From: Mesaphorura yosii
Taxonomy: Eukaryota > Arthropoda > Collembola > Poduromorpha > Tullbergiidae
Assembly (NCBI GenBank): GCA_009869945.1
Contig: WIXG01000497.1
Span: 1-46,684, forward strand
Length of the DNA stretch: 46,684 nt
Direction of reading: 5' to 3'
Shown: piece by piece, positions 1-10,764 of the stretch
How positions within the stretch are numbered: the first letter of the stretch is position 1
How the letters are laid out: every line of letters begins with the position of its first letter
Program-made: the position numbers and the translations under genes
The notes under the pieces: model-generated
What the model was told of the DNA's origin: nothing
What the model saw: the letters and a program-made list of their open reading frames with translations, nothing else
The model's database searches: none

Positions 1-98
1 CATTGTAAGTCAAAATTTATTGTAATCAATCAATGAGAATTCAAGATTAAAAATTAGACAATGGGTATCGAAATTTTTGTACGAGAATATTGCAATTA

Positions 99-1197
99 TT
101 AAATTGTCCCCATTTGGAGCCACTGTTGATTTACATTACCTTTGACACAGGTCTCTGTATGAACATTAGCAGAATTGTTGGGGTCGTATGTGAGACAGAG
201 TGCAGAGAGAAGATCCAAGTAGTAAGTGTATGTTTGAATTCCTTCCTGCAAGGCATACAATCAAAACAATGTAAAAACAATATGATCAAAAAGCTCCGCA
301 TAAAAAAACAAACAAAAAAATGTGCGAATTTCTTACGCTTGGGTATGTAAATAGAAGCCATTGATGATTTTTTGCAGTCACTGAGCATGTGTACTGATAT
401 GTTGGTGCAGCGGAACTACCACCATCAAGACATTTTGTACTGCCACGGTTCTTAAATACGCTTGGTGTAGAATTAGTCATTTGAAAATGTTGACCAAATG
501 CACCAGCATCACAAAGTACATTCGCGTTTGTCTCAGCACCATTTAATGGACTTCCACCTTTAACTCCAAGACAGTTCAGGTTAAGACTTTGGGCATTTGT
601 AATGGGTGCTCCACCAGCTGCAGGTACATCAGTCCCAACTGTCCAGATTTGATGTAGGGCACCATTGGAACAATCATACTGATCCACATATGAACCACCA
701 TTTTCTGAAGTCATACAACGTCCTGTAGCAAAATTCTGAAACCATGTTTGACCAGGAAGTGGAAGTACTACGGGTGGTGTTTGAATCCAATATTGGGGCA
801 GACGTGCAGGATCACACTCTTGTTGTGTGATATGGACTTCATTCCCAGTCCCACCTACGACGTCCAGACATTTTGTTGAGCATGGTGAAGTCAGACCGGT
901 AACGATGGGCGAGAACTGCACACCGAAACAAAGAAATTGCAAAAAGTCAGATTTTTATGCACATGAGTGACTTACCCAAACATTGCTGTCCAGCACATCC
1001 CATTTTTGATATGCTGAACTAGTACAAGTGGCGACAGACATGCCTACAAGGTCACCATTTTGGTTCCCCGTAGGTTGGAGACATTTGCTCTGACTTGACC
1101 ATGGTTTCAAAAAATATGTGAAGGCGTACGATGGAGAGGGAGCGTATGAGAAGAAGAGTAAGAGCCCAAGGGCCGGGGAAATGTGGACGAGCTTCAT
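99..1197 (-). CDS. Secreted ricin-B-type (beta-trefoil) lectin, 315 aa
   Basis: Three exons: 976..1197, 337..915 and 99..245, all joined in phase 0 through introns of 60 and 91 bp with GT-AG ends. The protein opens with a hydrophobic signal peptide (residues 1-25, LLLFFSYAPSPSYA), so it should be secreted. After it come about six repeats of the ricin-B/QxW type, each with a CL or CM motif followed about 30-40 residues later by Q-x-W or a variant (YQKW, LPQYW, HQIW, HQWL, QQWLQM). That is the pattern of two beta-trefoil domains, which usually bind galactose-type sugars. The last repeat is only recovered if the third exon is read through to the TAA at 99; its frame is hidden by the splice. A poly(A) signal (AATAAA on this strand) lies at 16-21. 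The sugar specificity and role (defence or digestion) are unknown. No catalytic toxin chain is attached. Confidence 0.85.
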
Positions 1198-1251
1198 TCT
1201 TGGGAAATTCTTGGATTGGAGACTGGATTCAGAATTGTTAACTGTGGTTTC

Positions 1252-1288
1252 TATTTATAGACCCATGCCAGTAGTCTGATTGACGTCA
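1252..1288 (-). promoter_or_regulatory. TATA box and CRE-like palindrome of the lectin gene
   Basis: On the minus strand a TATAAATA lies at 1252-1259, about 55 nt upstream of the lectin start codon. A perfect TGACGTCA palindrome, the CREB/ATF consensus, lies at 1281-1288, 21 bp further upstream. Factor binding is an inference. Confidence 0.6.
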
Positions 1289-1297
1289 ATTGTCCCT

Positions 1298-1754
1298 CGT
1301 CCGATGTACGGCGCGTGTGACCTCTCTCAAGAACTTGTCATTAATTAAAGTTCATACGTGTATTACTTTGAGACAGACGAGAGAATGTGTCAGAGGTCGC
1401 AGAGATTAAACAAAAATTGACTTGTTGCACACGAAAATTTCAGTGCCTGATTCTATTTTAAGATTTTTTTTTTGCATTAAGGAGGAGGAAGAAGAGTAAG
1501 GTACCAACTCTTGAAAAGCTTTTTCTTGTACAAGTCTTTAATCAATGAACATAGATATAAAAAAAATCTGAATAAATCCAGAATTAATTGACGTACATTG
1601 ATATTTTATTCTTGCATCTAATTATGGCGAGATGTGAAGTTTGTTTAATCTCTGTAACCTCTGACCCATTCTCTCGTCTGTCTCAAAGTAATACACATAT
1701 GAACTTTAATTAATGACAAGTTCTTGAGAGAGGTCACGCGCCGTACATAGGACG
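1298..1754. mobile_element. Foldback (MITE-like) element with ~117-bp inverted arms
   Basis: The stretch 1298-1415 recurs in reverse complement at about 1639-1754. The outer ends start CGTCC(G/T)ATGTACGGCGCGTG and the arms stay nearly identical for about 117 bp, with roughly seven substitutions and one 2-bp gap. About 220 bp of AT-rich sequence separates them and no long ORF is present, so the unit could fold into a long hairpin. This is the structure of a non-autonomous foldback DNA transposon. No target-site duplication could be recognised, so family and exact ends are open. It begins 10 bp beyond the CRE palindrome of the lectin promoter. Confidence 0.75.
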
Positions 1755-1759
1755 GCTCC

Positions 1760-2100
1760 TTGTCGAGCTGCGGGATGTTGCCCATGATTGAAGCGGCGGC
1801 CTGCGGCGTGAATTGTGGCTGCATACGCCAACGCCAACGGACAACACTCGATTCAGTTCAGAATTCGGCAAGTGGAATAGACTGGCATATCACGGCGCTG
1901 CGTAGCCGCACGGCGGGCGCCAATCACCGATGCCCTTATTCGCTAATTCGAGTACTGCCTGTCTCGTTCAGGATTTCGACCGTGCCGTGATGGACTGACA
2001 GACAGAACAGTCAGAGACCGTCCGCCGTCGCGTAGTAGCGATGGTGTCAGGCCTCCATAGCACTGGTGAGAGAGCACATTCCTAATGATTAAATAATTAA
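1760..2100. other. Gene-free spacer
   Basis: This is GC-richer sequence between the foldback element and the zinc-finger relic. It has one short ORF of 76 codons without recognisable motifs, and I see no RNA gene or repeat here. Confidence 0.5.
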
Positions 2101-2103
2101 TTC

Positions 2104-3099
2104 TTAATTCGTAGTTTGGCTTAAATCTTCCATCACATGAAGATCTCGAAGTTGCTGGTCTTGACTTTCAGATTCTTGAACGTGCGGTGGATTGGCTGGA
2201 TCATTGTCCAATGTATGAACTGAATGAGCTGAAGCTGAGCCGGTACGGGGCGCGTCCTCGGCCTTCCCTTCGCCGTGAGGATGGGCAGCCCGCTCCGCCT
2301 TCAGCCTGCGGGCTTTCTTCTCCTCGCGATCGGAGGTGAATGTAGTGGTAGTTGAAGATCGGAAACGACTTGCCGCACTGGTCGCAAATGTGCGGGTTCC
2401 TCGCCTGCTGCGCCTCCGACGCTGAGCCCGACTCCGCGCACCGCAGCCTGGTGGTCCCTCAGCGTCTCCTTCAGTTCGAACGCCTTCCCACAACCCCGTT
2501 GGGGGCACACGTTCTTCCTCGGCCCGACTCCTGCGTGCCGCCGCTTGTGTTCTTGGATGCCCCGCGCGGTCGTGAAGCGACGAGGGCAGAGGTCGCACGG
2601 AAAGTCCGGTAGCTCATCTGCGGCATCTGTTGCCGAGGTGGTAAACCTGCGACTTGTTACCTAGACGCTTCCGTTTTGAATTCGGCCAGCGCGCTTTCCA
2701 TTTGGTTCACGATGTGCGCCGTTTCCAAACTCAATTGCGCCTTCCTTTTCTCGTGTGCCCCGAATTCCGCCGTGACCATTTACCAATTCCGTTGAAACGA
2801 CTCTGACTTTTGTTACTGTGAGAATTTCTGCTCTCAGTTTCTGGAATCGGTAAGCATTCGTTTGGCGACGTAGCCGTTAGCAGTCCTCCAGTTTCCCGAT
2901 CACGGTTTTCTTCACTTCTGCAGCCTTCCAATGAGAAGTACACTTCCTCCAGGTCGTGCACGCATTTACTGCAGTACTCGGCTGCCCTCAGCGGGATTTG
3001 CAGGTCAAAATCATGCCCAAAGGCAAAGCTGATGTTGCCCTCAGTCTTCCCCCACAGCAAAATGCCAATCAGCCCTTCCTCGGCTTCGCGACCCTCCAC
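2104..3099 (-). pseudogene. Degenerate C2H2 zinc-finger protein gene
   Basis: Finger-like sequence is spread over all three minus-strand frames. A good C2H2 finger (CDLCPRRFTTARGIQEHKRRH) at about 2540-2610 continues in frame into a second (CPQRGCGKAFELKETLRDHQ), whose last zinc-binding His is replaced. The third finger (HICDQCGKSFPIFNYHYIHL) needs a frame change near 2410 and lacks its last His. A basic tail (EEKKARRLKAER) is in yet another frame, with a stop at 2104. The upstream part (2731-3099) has a Cys pair and a LEEVYFSLEGC-type stretch that could be the N-terminal region of the same kind of protein. The frame changes and lost ligands indicate decay. It was probably a DNA-binding transcription factor. 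Confidence 0.5.
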
Positions 3100-3399
3100 T
3101 GCATTTTGGCAAAGCTTTTCTGAACTGGCTAGGGGTCTTGCAACGTGATGGTTCCGTCAGGAAATGTACACAGACCAAAGTCTTCGAACTTTACACAATG
3201 TATGAGCTCATTGTTATGTGAAACCTATTTTTTCTCGTCTACGAAACTCTTGCCTTTCCAGACTAACTCGACTTCTAGACTAATTTTCTGTTGTAAAAAC
3301 GTGTTTGGAGTTAAAGTTCAACGATTGGAGACACTTCCGCTCAGGAGTTTCTGAAGTGCTGAGTGCAATAATTTTCTCTACGCTATTTTTTGTAGGTTT

Positions 3400-4470
3400 G
3401 TGGGAATTGGTGGAATTTCACTGGTTCCACACCGTAAGCCATTGGACCATCCCAGCTGAATACAAGGTAGAATTGAACAATCGCATCGTTTTCATATACC
3501 AGGGCAGGGTTTGCATGGGCGATACGGACAGGTAGCGGTGCATTGGATCAAGAGAACAGCCAAGTGGCTGGGGACCAGGATGGGGAGGGACGGATGGATC
3601 AGCTCGCTCACAACCATCTGCATCGCGGTGGCAGGATTCTTCAAAGCCAAGGGGCTCAACCTGACGGAGTTTGACTGATTCACCGGACAGCAGGTGGACT
3701 GATTCTGTGGCTACTTTGACTCCAAGGCGAAGGAGCTGGAAAGGAAGACCACAGTTTTCCCTGTGCAAGTGCACGTCCAGCCGGACCCCGGTAGTACGAG
3801 CACAAACCAACAGCACATGGTGGACGAAGCCAAGCGCGAGGAGATCAACTTGCAGTTTATCGACAACTTGCAGCTGAAGCTGAAGAAAAACTTCCTCGTC
3901 AGATTAAAGGAGGAAACACTGGAGCCCGGGCTGAAGCAGCTTTGTAATCGCTTCATAAATGCGAGCTGCGATCGTGTACTATGGGAGAAGCTGCTGATTT
4001 CTTTGGTCGGCTACGTAACCAGAAGAACATTCTGAGCCAGATTTGCTACCATGACACCGGAATTTAGGCCGTGGACGAGGGCGTCGGAGGCCATCGCAGA
4101 CTGCGGGATCAGAGAAACATCTTCAATATCGAGTGACGGGCACGTGTCAATCTTACAGTGACCCTTCGGGATGTGTATAAATCGTTCGGAGAGCATGATA
4201 TCTGCCTCGTCCGGTCAGGTGGAGGTGAGAAAACATGCAGCCTGGGTGCGATGTTCATCTTGGATGGCAGATCCGCGGACAAGATGACGATGGCGACCAA
4301 TGTGCAGCTTACCTGCGTCCGGCGCATTTCAGTGCCTGCCCAGGCAGAGAAGGAGGAGCAATTTCCAATTTTTTTTTCCAGTATGCAAAACCACTGCCGC
4401 CCGGAATTGAGGCCTCTCTCGACCGCTCGATGATACCGATTAGCGCAATTTTGAACATTCAAGGGTCGTC
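3400..4470 (+). other. Broken, unidentified coding remnants
   Basis: Several protein-like stretches follow each other on the plus strand in shifting frames. They include one at 3390-3535 ending at a TAG, one at about 3532-3678 (VAVHWIKRTAKWLGTRMG) that overlaps it in a different frame, one at 3763-4035 rich in charged helix-like sequence, and one at 4158-4433. Stops and frame changes between them exclude a single intact ORF, and I could not find consistent splice sites. They could be the decayed 5' part of the gene ending at 5219, or another relic. I recognise no family. Confidence 0.25.
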
Positions 4471-4623
4471 CTACATCATTTCCTCAGCTGCCTGTACCAT
4501 CAGCATCTGACCAAGACAATAGACGAGTTGCCATGTGCGACGACGACCCGTGCCCTACAATGATACACCACTCTACAATGTTTGAGCTCTCACTTAATAG
4601 TTGACTCTATCTCGATTTTACAG

Positions 4624-5219
4624 GGACGATCCACACTTTTCCCGAGAGCGACACGGAAGCCACGGACAAGGCGCCTGAGTTCTTCTGCCTCCGGCTGCGG
4701 GCGACCAATCAGCTCGTGGTCGTCGTGAAGGCCAACAGGGGTGGCCACCTCCTCTTCTACAATGTGGACAACGAGGACGACGACGAGTATCCGGAGTACA
4801 AGGTTGAGGTCGTGCTCGGTGGCGACAACAACTCGACCGCATCCATCGGACTCCGCAAGGGCGACTCGGATGCCGACAAGTACCCCCAGGGCCTGGTCGG
4901 CGCCTGTGGGATCATCTCGGGCAGCCACTTCAAGACCTACACCATCCGCTGGTTCAAGGGTCGGGTGATGCTTTACAATCACAGGTTCGAGACGCCATTG
5001 CCGACATGGGACACACCGCCGGAGCTCGGGTTTACTCGCGTAGGGGTGCAGACTCTTGGCTGCACGGGGGAATGGGAGGTTGGTGGGCCGCCCCTGGTGA
5101 CCACGGCGGATGAATTGGTTTCCAGGGGATTAAGCTGTGTCACAGGGGCAGCTGACGGCGGGGCAGATTGTGGGTCCATCATTTTGGAAGTTTCAAGGGA
5201 ATGGAGTTGGTTAGGCTAA
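4624..5219 (+). CDS. C-terminal exon with Methyltransf_FA (farnesoic acid O-methyltransferase-like) domain
   Basis: An AG acceptor (ttttacag) at 4616-4623 opens a reading frame that runs to the TAA at 5217-5219, about 198 residues; an ATG at 4716 lies in frame. The sequence fits the Pfam Methyltransf_FA domain pattern: FFCLRLRA near the start, a YKVEVVLGG strand followed by NNSTASIG, then YTIRWFKGRVMLYN, the PLPTW turn and a GFTRVGVQTLG-x-GEW ending. In arthropods this domain occurs in juvenile-hormone-related FAMeT proteins and in many proteins of unknown function, and enzyme activity is doubtful. A poly(A) signal AATAAA lies at 5237-5242. The 5' exons are not resolved: sequence just upstream is broken, so the gene may be partial or degenerate. 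Confidence 0.55.
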
Positions 5220-5249
5220 ATGGTGACTACTAAACTAATAAAATGTGAT

Positions 5250-5732
5250 TACACAATCCGTCACTTCATTACTTCACCACGAACAATTATTCCTTATCTT
5301 ATCGGGGGGCTATGACATGTTAAATTTCTACAATCGACGGCATCATGATGGTGCTTCCTGGGTATGAATGCCAAGCCAAATGAAGGCCGATACGGGTGCT
5401 TGATTATTGCGAACACGAACCTGCATGGAAATTGAAGTGCAAACTGATGGAACTATCAACTGGATTCTAACAATGGACAAAGCAAAGGACTGTGAAATAA
5501 AGAATTGGCAGAGAATAGACATAACGAAAGGCGGTGATTCATAATCTACTGACTTTAGTTCAGCTGAATTGCATCTCTTCTCTACAGAATTTTTGTCCAA
5601 CTGTATAAGACAATACTACATTACACGTAATGAACGGAAAGCATATCTTCCGTAGGAATGCTAACCTAAGCGTGGTAGTATAATAGAGAGAATGGAGAAT
5701 GTGAGGCGGCGCAGGGTCGGAATTTCACGAGG
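5250..5732. other. Gene-free spacer
   Basis: Apart from the 3' end of the preceding gene I see only short, motif-free ORFs. The longest, on the minus strand at 5343-5600, has no recognisable domain. Confidence 0.4.
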
Positions 5733-6190
5733 TCAAGCTTCTTGTTCATTTGATGTGGGCAGGGGTTGTGGAGGAGGGTAGTTCATCTGCTCCAGATAAA
5801 TTTCGGACAGCTGCGGGGTCAACTCAAAGTTGATCCGGACGATGTTCAAGTCCGTCTCCGATTCGAGGGTGAAGTGAAGGGTGCGAATTGAGATGGCGGC
5901 GAGGGAGAAGAAACACCTGGTCTGGGGGAGGTAGACGGATCGCAGGTCATGCAGATTTGCATGCATGCAGGTCTAAGATGCTTAAAAGAATGAGGGCGGA
6001 TGATTGGAGGAGAGCAGTCCAGTCTTCCATCAGCAGGTAATCAGTACCATGGATGGCGGGGCTGTCGAGGGGTAGTAGTTTCGTTGCGGACCGACACTGG
6101 CTCGTACAGCTGTCTGAATTCGGGGGCGAAGGCGGTGTTCCAGCATTGGCATGTCCGTCGGAGGGTCTTGAGGTCATTCGGTGGAAGCTC
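5733..6190 (-). pseudogene. F-box/LRR-like remnant
   Basis: One minus-strand frame at about 6080-6190 reads FELPPNDLKTLRRTCQCWNT followed by AFAPEFR, which resembles the second half of an F-box (L..LR.TC..W...). A different frame at 5733-5966 encodes a leucine-rich stretch (LHDLRSVYLPQTRCFF, later SIRTLHFTLE) of the LRR type. The frames do not join and the first half of the F-box is missing, so this looks like a fragment. It lies directly behind the pump gene on the same strand and overlaps that gene's probable 3' UTR. Family assignment is weak. Confidence 0.25.
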
Positions 6191-8913
6191 AAATTTATTA
6201 TTCTCCCTCCTAAAAGCGACATTACAAGAACAAAGAATAGGGTTACTTAATATCCGAACTCTTGCTGAACCCATGTCCATGTCTTGCATTTTCTTAAAAT
6301 CAACCGTAATATTTCAGAATAGACGATCATGTAGATAAAATACGGTACGGCACACAACCACCAATTTAATCTGCAAAAAGATTCAAATGAATACACATGA
6401 TCACGAAATGTGCTTTTTAATTGCTCATCGTACTCGATCACTTACTTGACAAACTGCAGTCCAATCGCTGGTGAAAATTCTGGCGTGTATGAAAAGAATA
6501 TCAGAAGTGCAAGTTCGAAACCAATGGCAAGGTACACGACCCAGTTCCTGTGAGAACGTGTTAGGTGTTACTGGTGTTACAATTACCAACTGAACGACCA
6601 ATTAAATGCTAGACTACTAAACTGCTTACGACTTACGAGAATAATTTAGTGAATAATGAGTCTCGTCTGTTCTTTTGTACTAAAACATCGCCTATTTGGG
6701 TAATGACGATGGAAATGAAATACGCTGTCCAGCAGGTTTGCTCCAAGTCTTTTCTGGCGGCATACGTCTGGAAATAAATTGCAATTGTGTGCAATTAAAA
6801 TCGGAGGTTCCCCATATTTATAAAAGTGGCTAATTTAAACAGGAAATTCTACCCATTCTTGGCCGTACGAATCTTCTAGATCATTTATGGCCGAATCTTC
6901 CCAATAGTCGGAAAGTCCCAGCAGTCGATCAGGCAGCCAACCATTTTGCCCCATGACCACGAAATAGGTGAACATTCCGGAAAAGCTCTCAATTACCCCA
7001 ATTTGGCCGTACGCGAAGGACACCAATCTGGACGAGGGCGGCAGCAATTTTGCACATAATTAATCAAGCTGAAATCCTTCGAGATTGTCGTAATTTACCT
7101 CCCAGTCACCAATTTTCCTTCTTTTGGATCTCTAGGCGGTCTTTCCATGAGTCCTCCTTCTGCTTTCTCATACGATAAGGCGATCGTTGGCAAGATGTCT
7201 GTGCCCAAACATACCAAGAGCATGGGAACCGTGCCAAGGGGCAACGGGATCCTGATCAGGATCAATGCCAAGTATGGACTGAGCTCAGCAATATTTGCCG
7301 CCAACAGATATGTGATGCACTTCTTCAAGTTGTCAAAGATTAAACGGCCTTCCTCACAGCCATACACAATCGATGCAAAATTGTCGTCCAGCAGAATCAT
7401 ATCGGCGGCTTGCTTGGAGACATCAGAGCCTGCGATTCCCATTGCGACTCCGATATCAGCCTTCTTGAGTGCCGGGGAATCGTTCACACCGTCGCCAGTG
7501 ACTGCCACGATATGGCCGAGAGTCTGGAATCCTTCGACGATAATCTGCGCGGAAAGCACCCAAGATAAGCGGAAAAGTTCAAAATCGGGCGTCCTTAGTG
7601 GAATTTTTTCAGTTACATTTCTACGGAAGATATGCTTTCCGTTTAATACTTGTAATGCAGTATTTTCTTACGAGCTTCTGCTGGGGTGATACGCGGGCGA
7701 AGACAATCTCCGAATGAGATCTCAGGCAATCGTCAAGTTGTGCCGGGCTCATGTCGATGAGCTCCAGTCCCGTTATCACAGCCGCCTTGCAGTGATGAGG
7801 ATCCACGGCTTCGGGACGTATGCCGAGTCTCCTGGCAACGTCAGAGACTGTTTCGCTGCCTTCGGAAATGATTCCAACTTGCTTCGCAATCGCCTTGGCT
7901 GTGACAGGATGGTCACCAGTGACCATGACCACTTTAATCCCGGCCGTTTTGCATGTCTGCACAGCGGCGGGTACTCCTGCTCGTGGTGGGTCAATCATGG
8001 AAATTAAGCCCACAAATCGCAGGCCGATATCTAGAAAATCTGTGTTCTCAGAGCCGAATTTGAAACCGACGGGATACTGGTCCAGTGGGAGGCGACAGTC
8101 GCAGAATGCAATCACACGCTCGCCCAAGCTGCCAAGTTTCTCGTTGGCCGAAACCACTGCCTTCTCCCAACTCTCATCGAATGTTAGATCTTCAGGTCCA
8201 ATCTTGATTGTCTTGCAGTAGTCTGCAATGCGCTCAGGGGCTCCCTGAAATCGCACAAGGCATTTTAATTTAACCAATTAGCAATTTCGGCCAAGATCAT
8301 TCACCTTCATCACCAGAAGATATCTGGGATCCGCCGGATCTCGCATGTCGTGAATAGAAACTTGATATTTATGCACAGAGTTGAATGGAATTTCAAATAC
8401 TTTCGGATGTTTGCTCTGAAAATTTTCTATATTTCCAATGATTGCCTCCATGCAACGTAGAATCGCTGATTCGGATGCGTCGCCATTAACTTTTCTGTCA
8501 TAGTCATGGCCATAGTCATCGATCATTAAACTAAACTGCAGACTCGTCTATATCTATATCGACTCGAACCTGGTTTACCTTATCGCAATTGGGACATCTT
8601 TCTGCTCAGCCATGAACTTGGCTCTGCTGCAAAGGCTCGCCGCGATGCCCAGCGCCTCAAATCCGGGGACGTTATTATTATTCACGGCGTCCCCCATTTC
8701 GTGAACCTGGTTGTCCACCCACACGTGCGCCACCGACATTTTGTTTTGCGTGAGCGTCCCGGTCTTGTCTGAGCAGATTACTGAGCATGACCCTAACGTT
8801 TCGACAGCATGCAGATTCTTCACAAGGCAATTCCTGTCCGCCATTTTCTTGGCTGTCAGAGCCAGTACCACTGTGAACGACACAATGATTCCTTCTGGGA
8901 CGTTGGCGACAAT

Positions 8914-8936
8914 AGGCACTTTCGTTTACTTTGAGT
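8914..8936 (+). repeat. Left terminal inverted repeat of the Harbinger element
   Basis: A 23-bp repeat starting AGGCACTTTCG and preceded by the AAT duplication. It differs from the right end at one position (A against T, position 15). Confidence 0.88.
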
Positions 8937-9099
8937 CGTCCTCAACTTCTGTATCTCATGAAACAATTGAGGTGAGCTAAGTGGCGAAGAAAACGAACGG
9001 ACCAATCTCTTATTTGAAAAATTTAAAGTTTAGAGTGCGCGTTTTGATCTGCCGCAGATTACTCTGATTATGTTTTGCTGTTGTGCAAGCTAATTAAAA

Positions 9100-10620
9100 A
9101 TGGATGCAGGCAAATTTAATCGAAAGCGCGTGAGGCCAAACAAGCATGAAGTGTTAAGAAACCGTGTCATCACGAGAGCAAAAGTGCTTCTGTTTCTGGA
9201 ATTCGGCGATCCTGATCTCGAAGATGACATCCTGACTGAAACAATCATATACCGGCGCATTATCAATCGATATCGATACCTTCGACCCCCAAATAAAATA
9301 CCAAAGTGCAATTCGTGGTTCTCTAATGTTCTACCAAACTACACTGATCAAAGGTATGCTTTCATTTAGACACCCACAATTTATGACTATTGAATTCGAT
9401 CCGATTTTCTGACAGATTTCGAACTGTGTTCCGGATGAGCCAGAATTCGTTCTTGGAAATGCTGCAAATGATTGAAATGGATCCTGTATTTGAGTGGAAG
9501 TACAGGTGCTTACATTGTCAGTTTCTGGGTTACTTGTAAGTCATAATCAAATGATGTCCTGATGTCATTAGGCCGCAAATACCGGTTGTAATTCAGATGG
9601 CCGTCGCTTTGTCGCGATTCGGACATTTTGGAAACATGGCTTCGTATTTCCATATCGCTCGAGACTTTGGAATATCCGACCATGGAACTGTTCAAGAGTG
9701 CACGAGAAGAGTAATTTCAGCATTACTCAACATCAAAAATACAATTACATGGCCACATTCTGAAGAACGTGCCTCGATCTCCGAATTAATGGCGCATCAA
9801 GGTTAACCAAGATTTATTGCTAAATGTGCCCAACTTAACACTTCTCCGGATTACAGGCTTCAAACATTGTGTTGGATTTGTCGACGGATCCCACGTTCGG
9901 CTTGAAAACTGTCCCTTAGACGATTCGAAGTCCTACTACAACCGGAAATGTTTCAATTCGATCCAAGTACAAGTAATCTGCAATCCAGCTAAAAGAATAA
10001 TTCATGCGGTTGTCGGCTACCCAGGCGCTGTCCACGACTCGAAGGTGTTTCGAGAATGTTCAGTTTCCAAACACCCTGGCACGTACTTTTCCAAACACCA
10101 GTTCATTTTGGGAGACGCTGGTTACAAGTTACAGTCAAATCTAATTACACCCTTCAAACGAACCGGTAGGTCAGAAACAAACCAATAAACAATTTATTAT
10201 CAGAATTTTATTTCAGGAACTTTGTTGGCTTACCAAGAAAAGTTTAACAAGGCTCTCTCACACTCTCGCGTTGCTGTTGAACACACATTTGGGGTACTTA
10301 AAAGTAGGTTCCAGAGCTTGAATGGTCTCAGGATTCAAGTAAGTAAGTAAAACATATTTACAAACAGATAACACAATGACCTTGAAAGTTATGTACAGGT
10401 TAGCAGATCAGTGGGACATAAACGTGCTTGTGACTGGATTCAGTGCACATTAATTCTTTACAATCTTCTGTTGGACTCAGATTCATGGACAATCGATGAC
10501 ATGTCACATGATTTCGACGCACCCGAGCCTGATGCTGCCTCTGAAGAAGATCCTGGTGCTGACGCAGATGGAATAGCTAAAAGAGAAATATTAGCACGTT
10601 ATTTGTCTGAGCTGGGTTAG
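9100..10620 (+). CDS. Harbinger transposase (DDE_Tnp_4), 408 aa
   Basis: Six exons: 9100..9353, 9416..9505, 9572..9801, 9857..10165, 10217..10338 and 10399..10620, joined by introns of 51-66 bp with GT-AG ends and consistent phases. The N-terminal half contains the helix-turn-helix region typical of the family. The C-terminal nuclease core keeps the acidic residues: Asp201 in FVDGSH, Asp278 in LGDAGY and Glu316 in AVEHTFGVLK; PGAVHDSKVF is also conserved. The enzyme cuts and pastes the element at its terminal repeats, usually with help from the Myb-like partner. A poly(A) signal AATAAA lies at 10726-10731. No frame break is visible, so it is probably functional. Confidence 0.88.
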
Positions 10621-10764
10621 CTTTGTAGATCTTGACCCACTACTTACCATGGAAAATTCCGCACACTTGCATAAGTCGTTGTCCATATGACAAATCCGGT
10701 TCTCTGTTATAAAAGTATGAAATCAAATAAAGCCCTCGTGGATTAATATGTATCTAAATTCTAC

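Noticed and set aside
4590..4982. 130-codon minus-strand ORF over the Methyltransf_FA exon
   Set aside because: Val/Glu/Arg-rich mirror of the plus-strand domain. It shows no motifs and no start or splice support.
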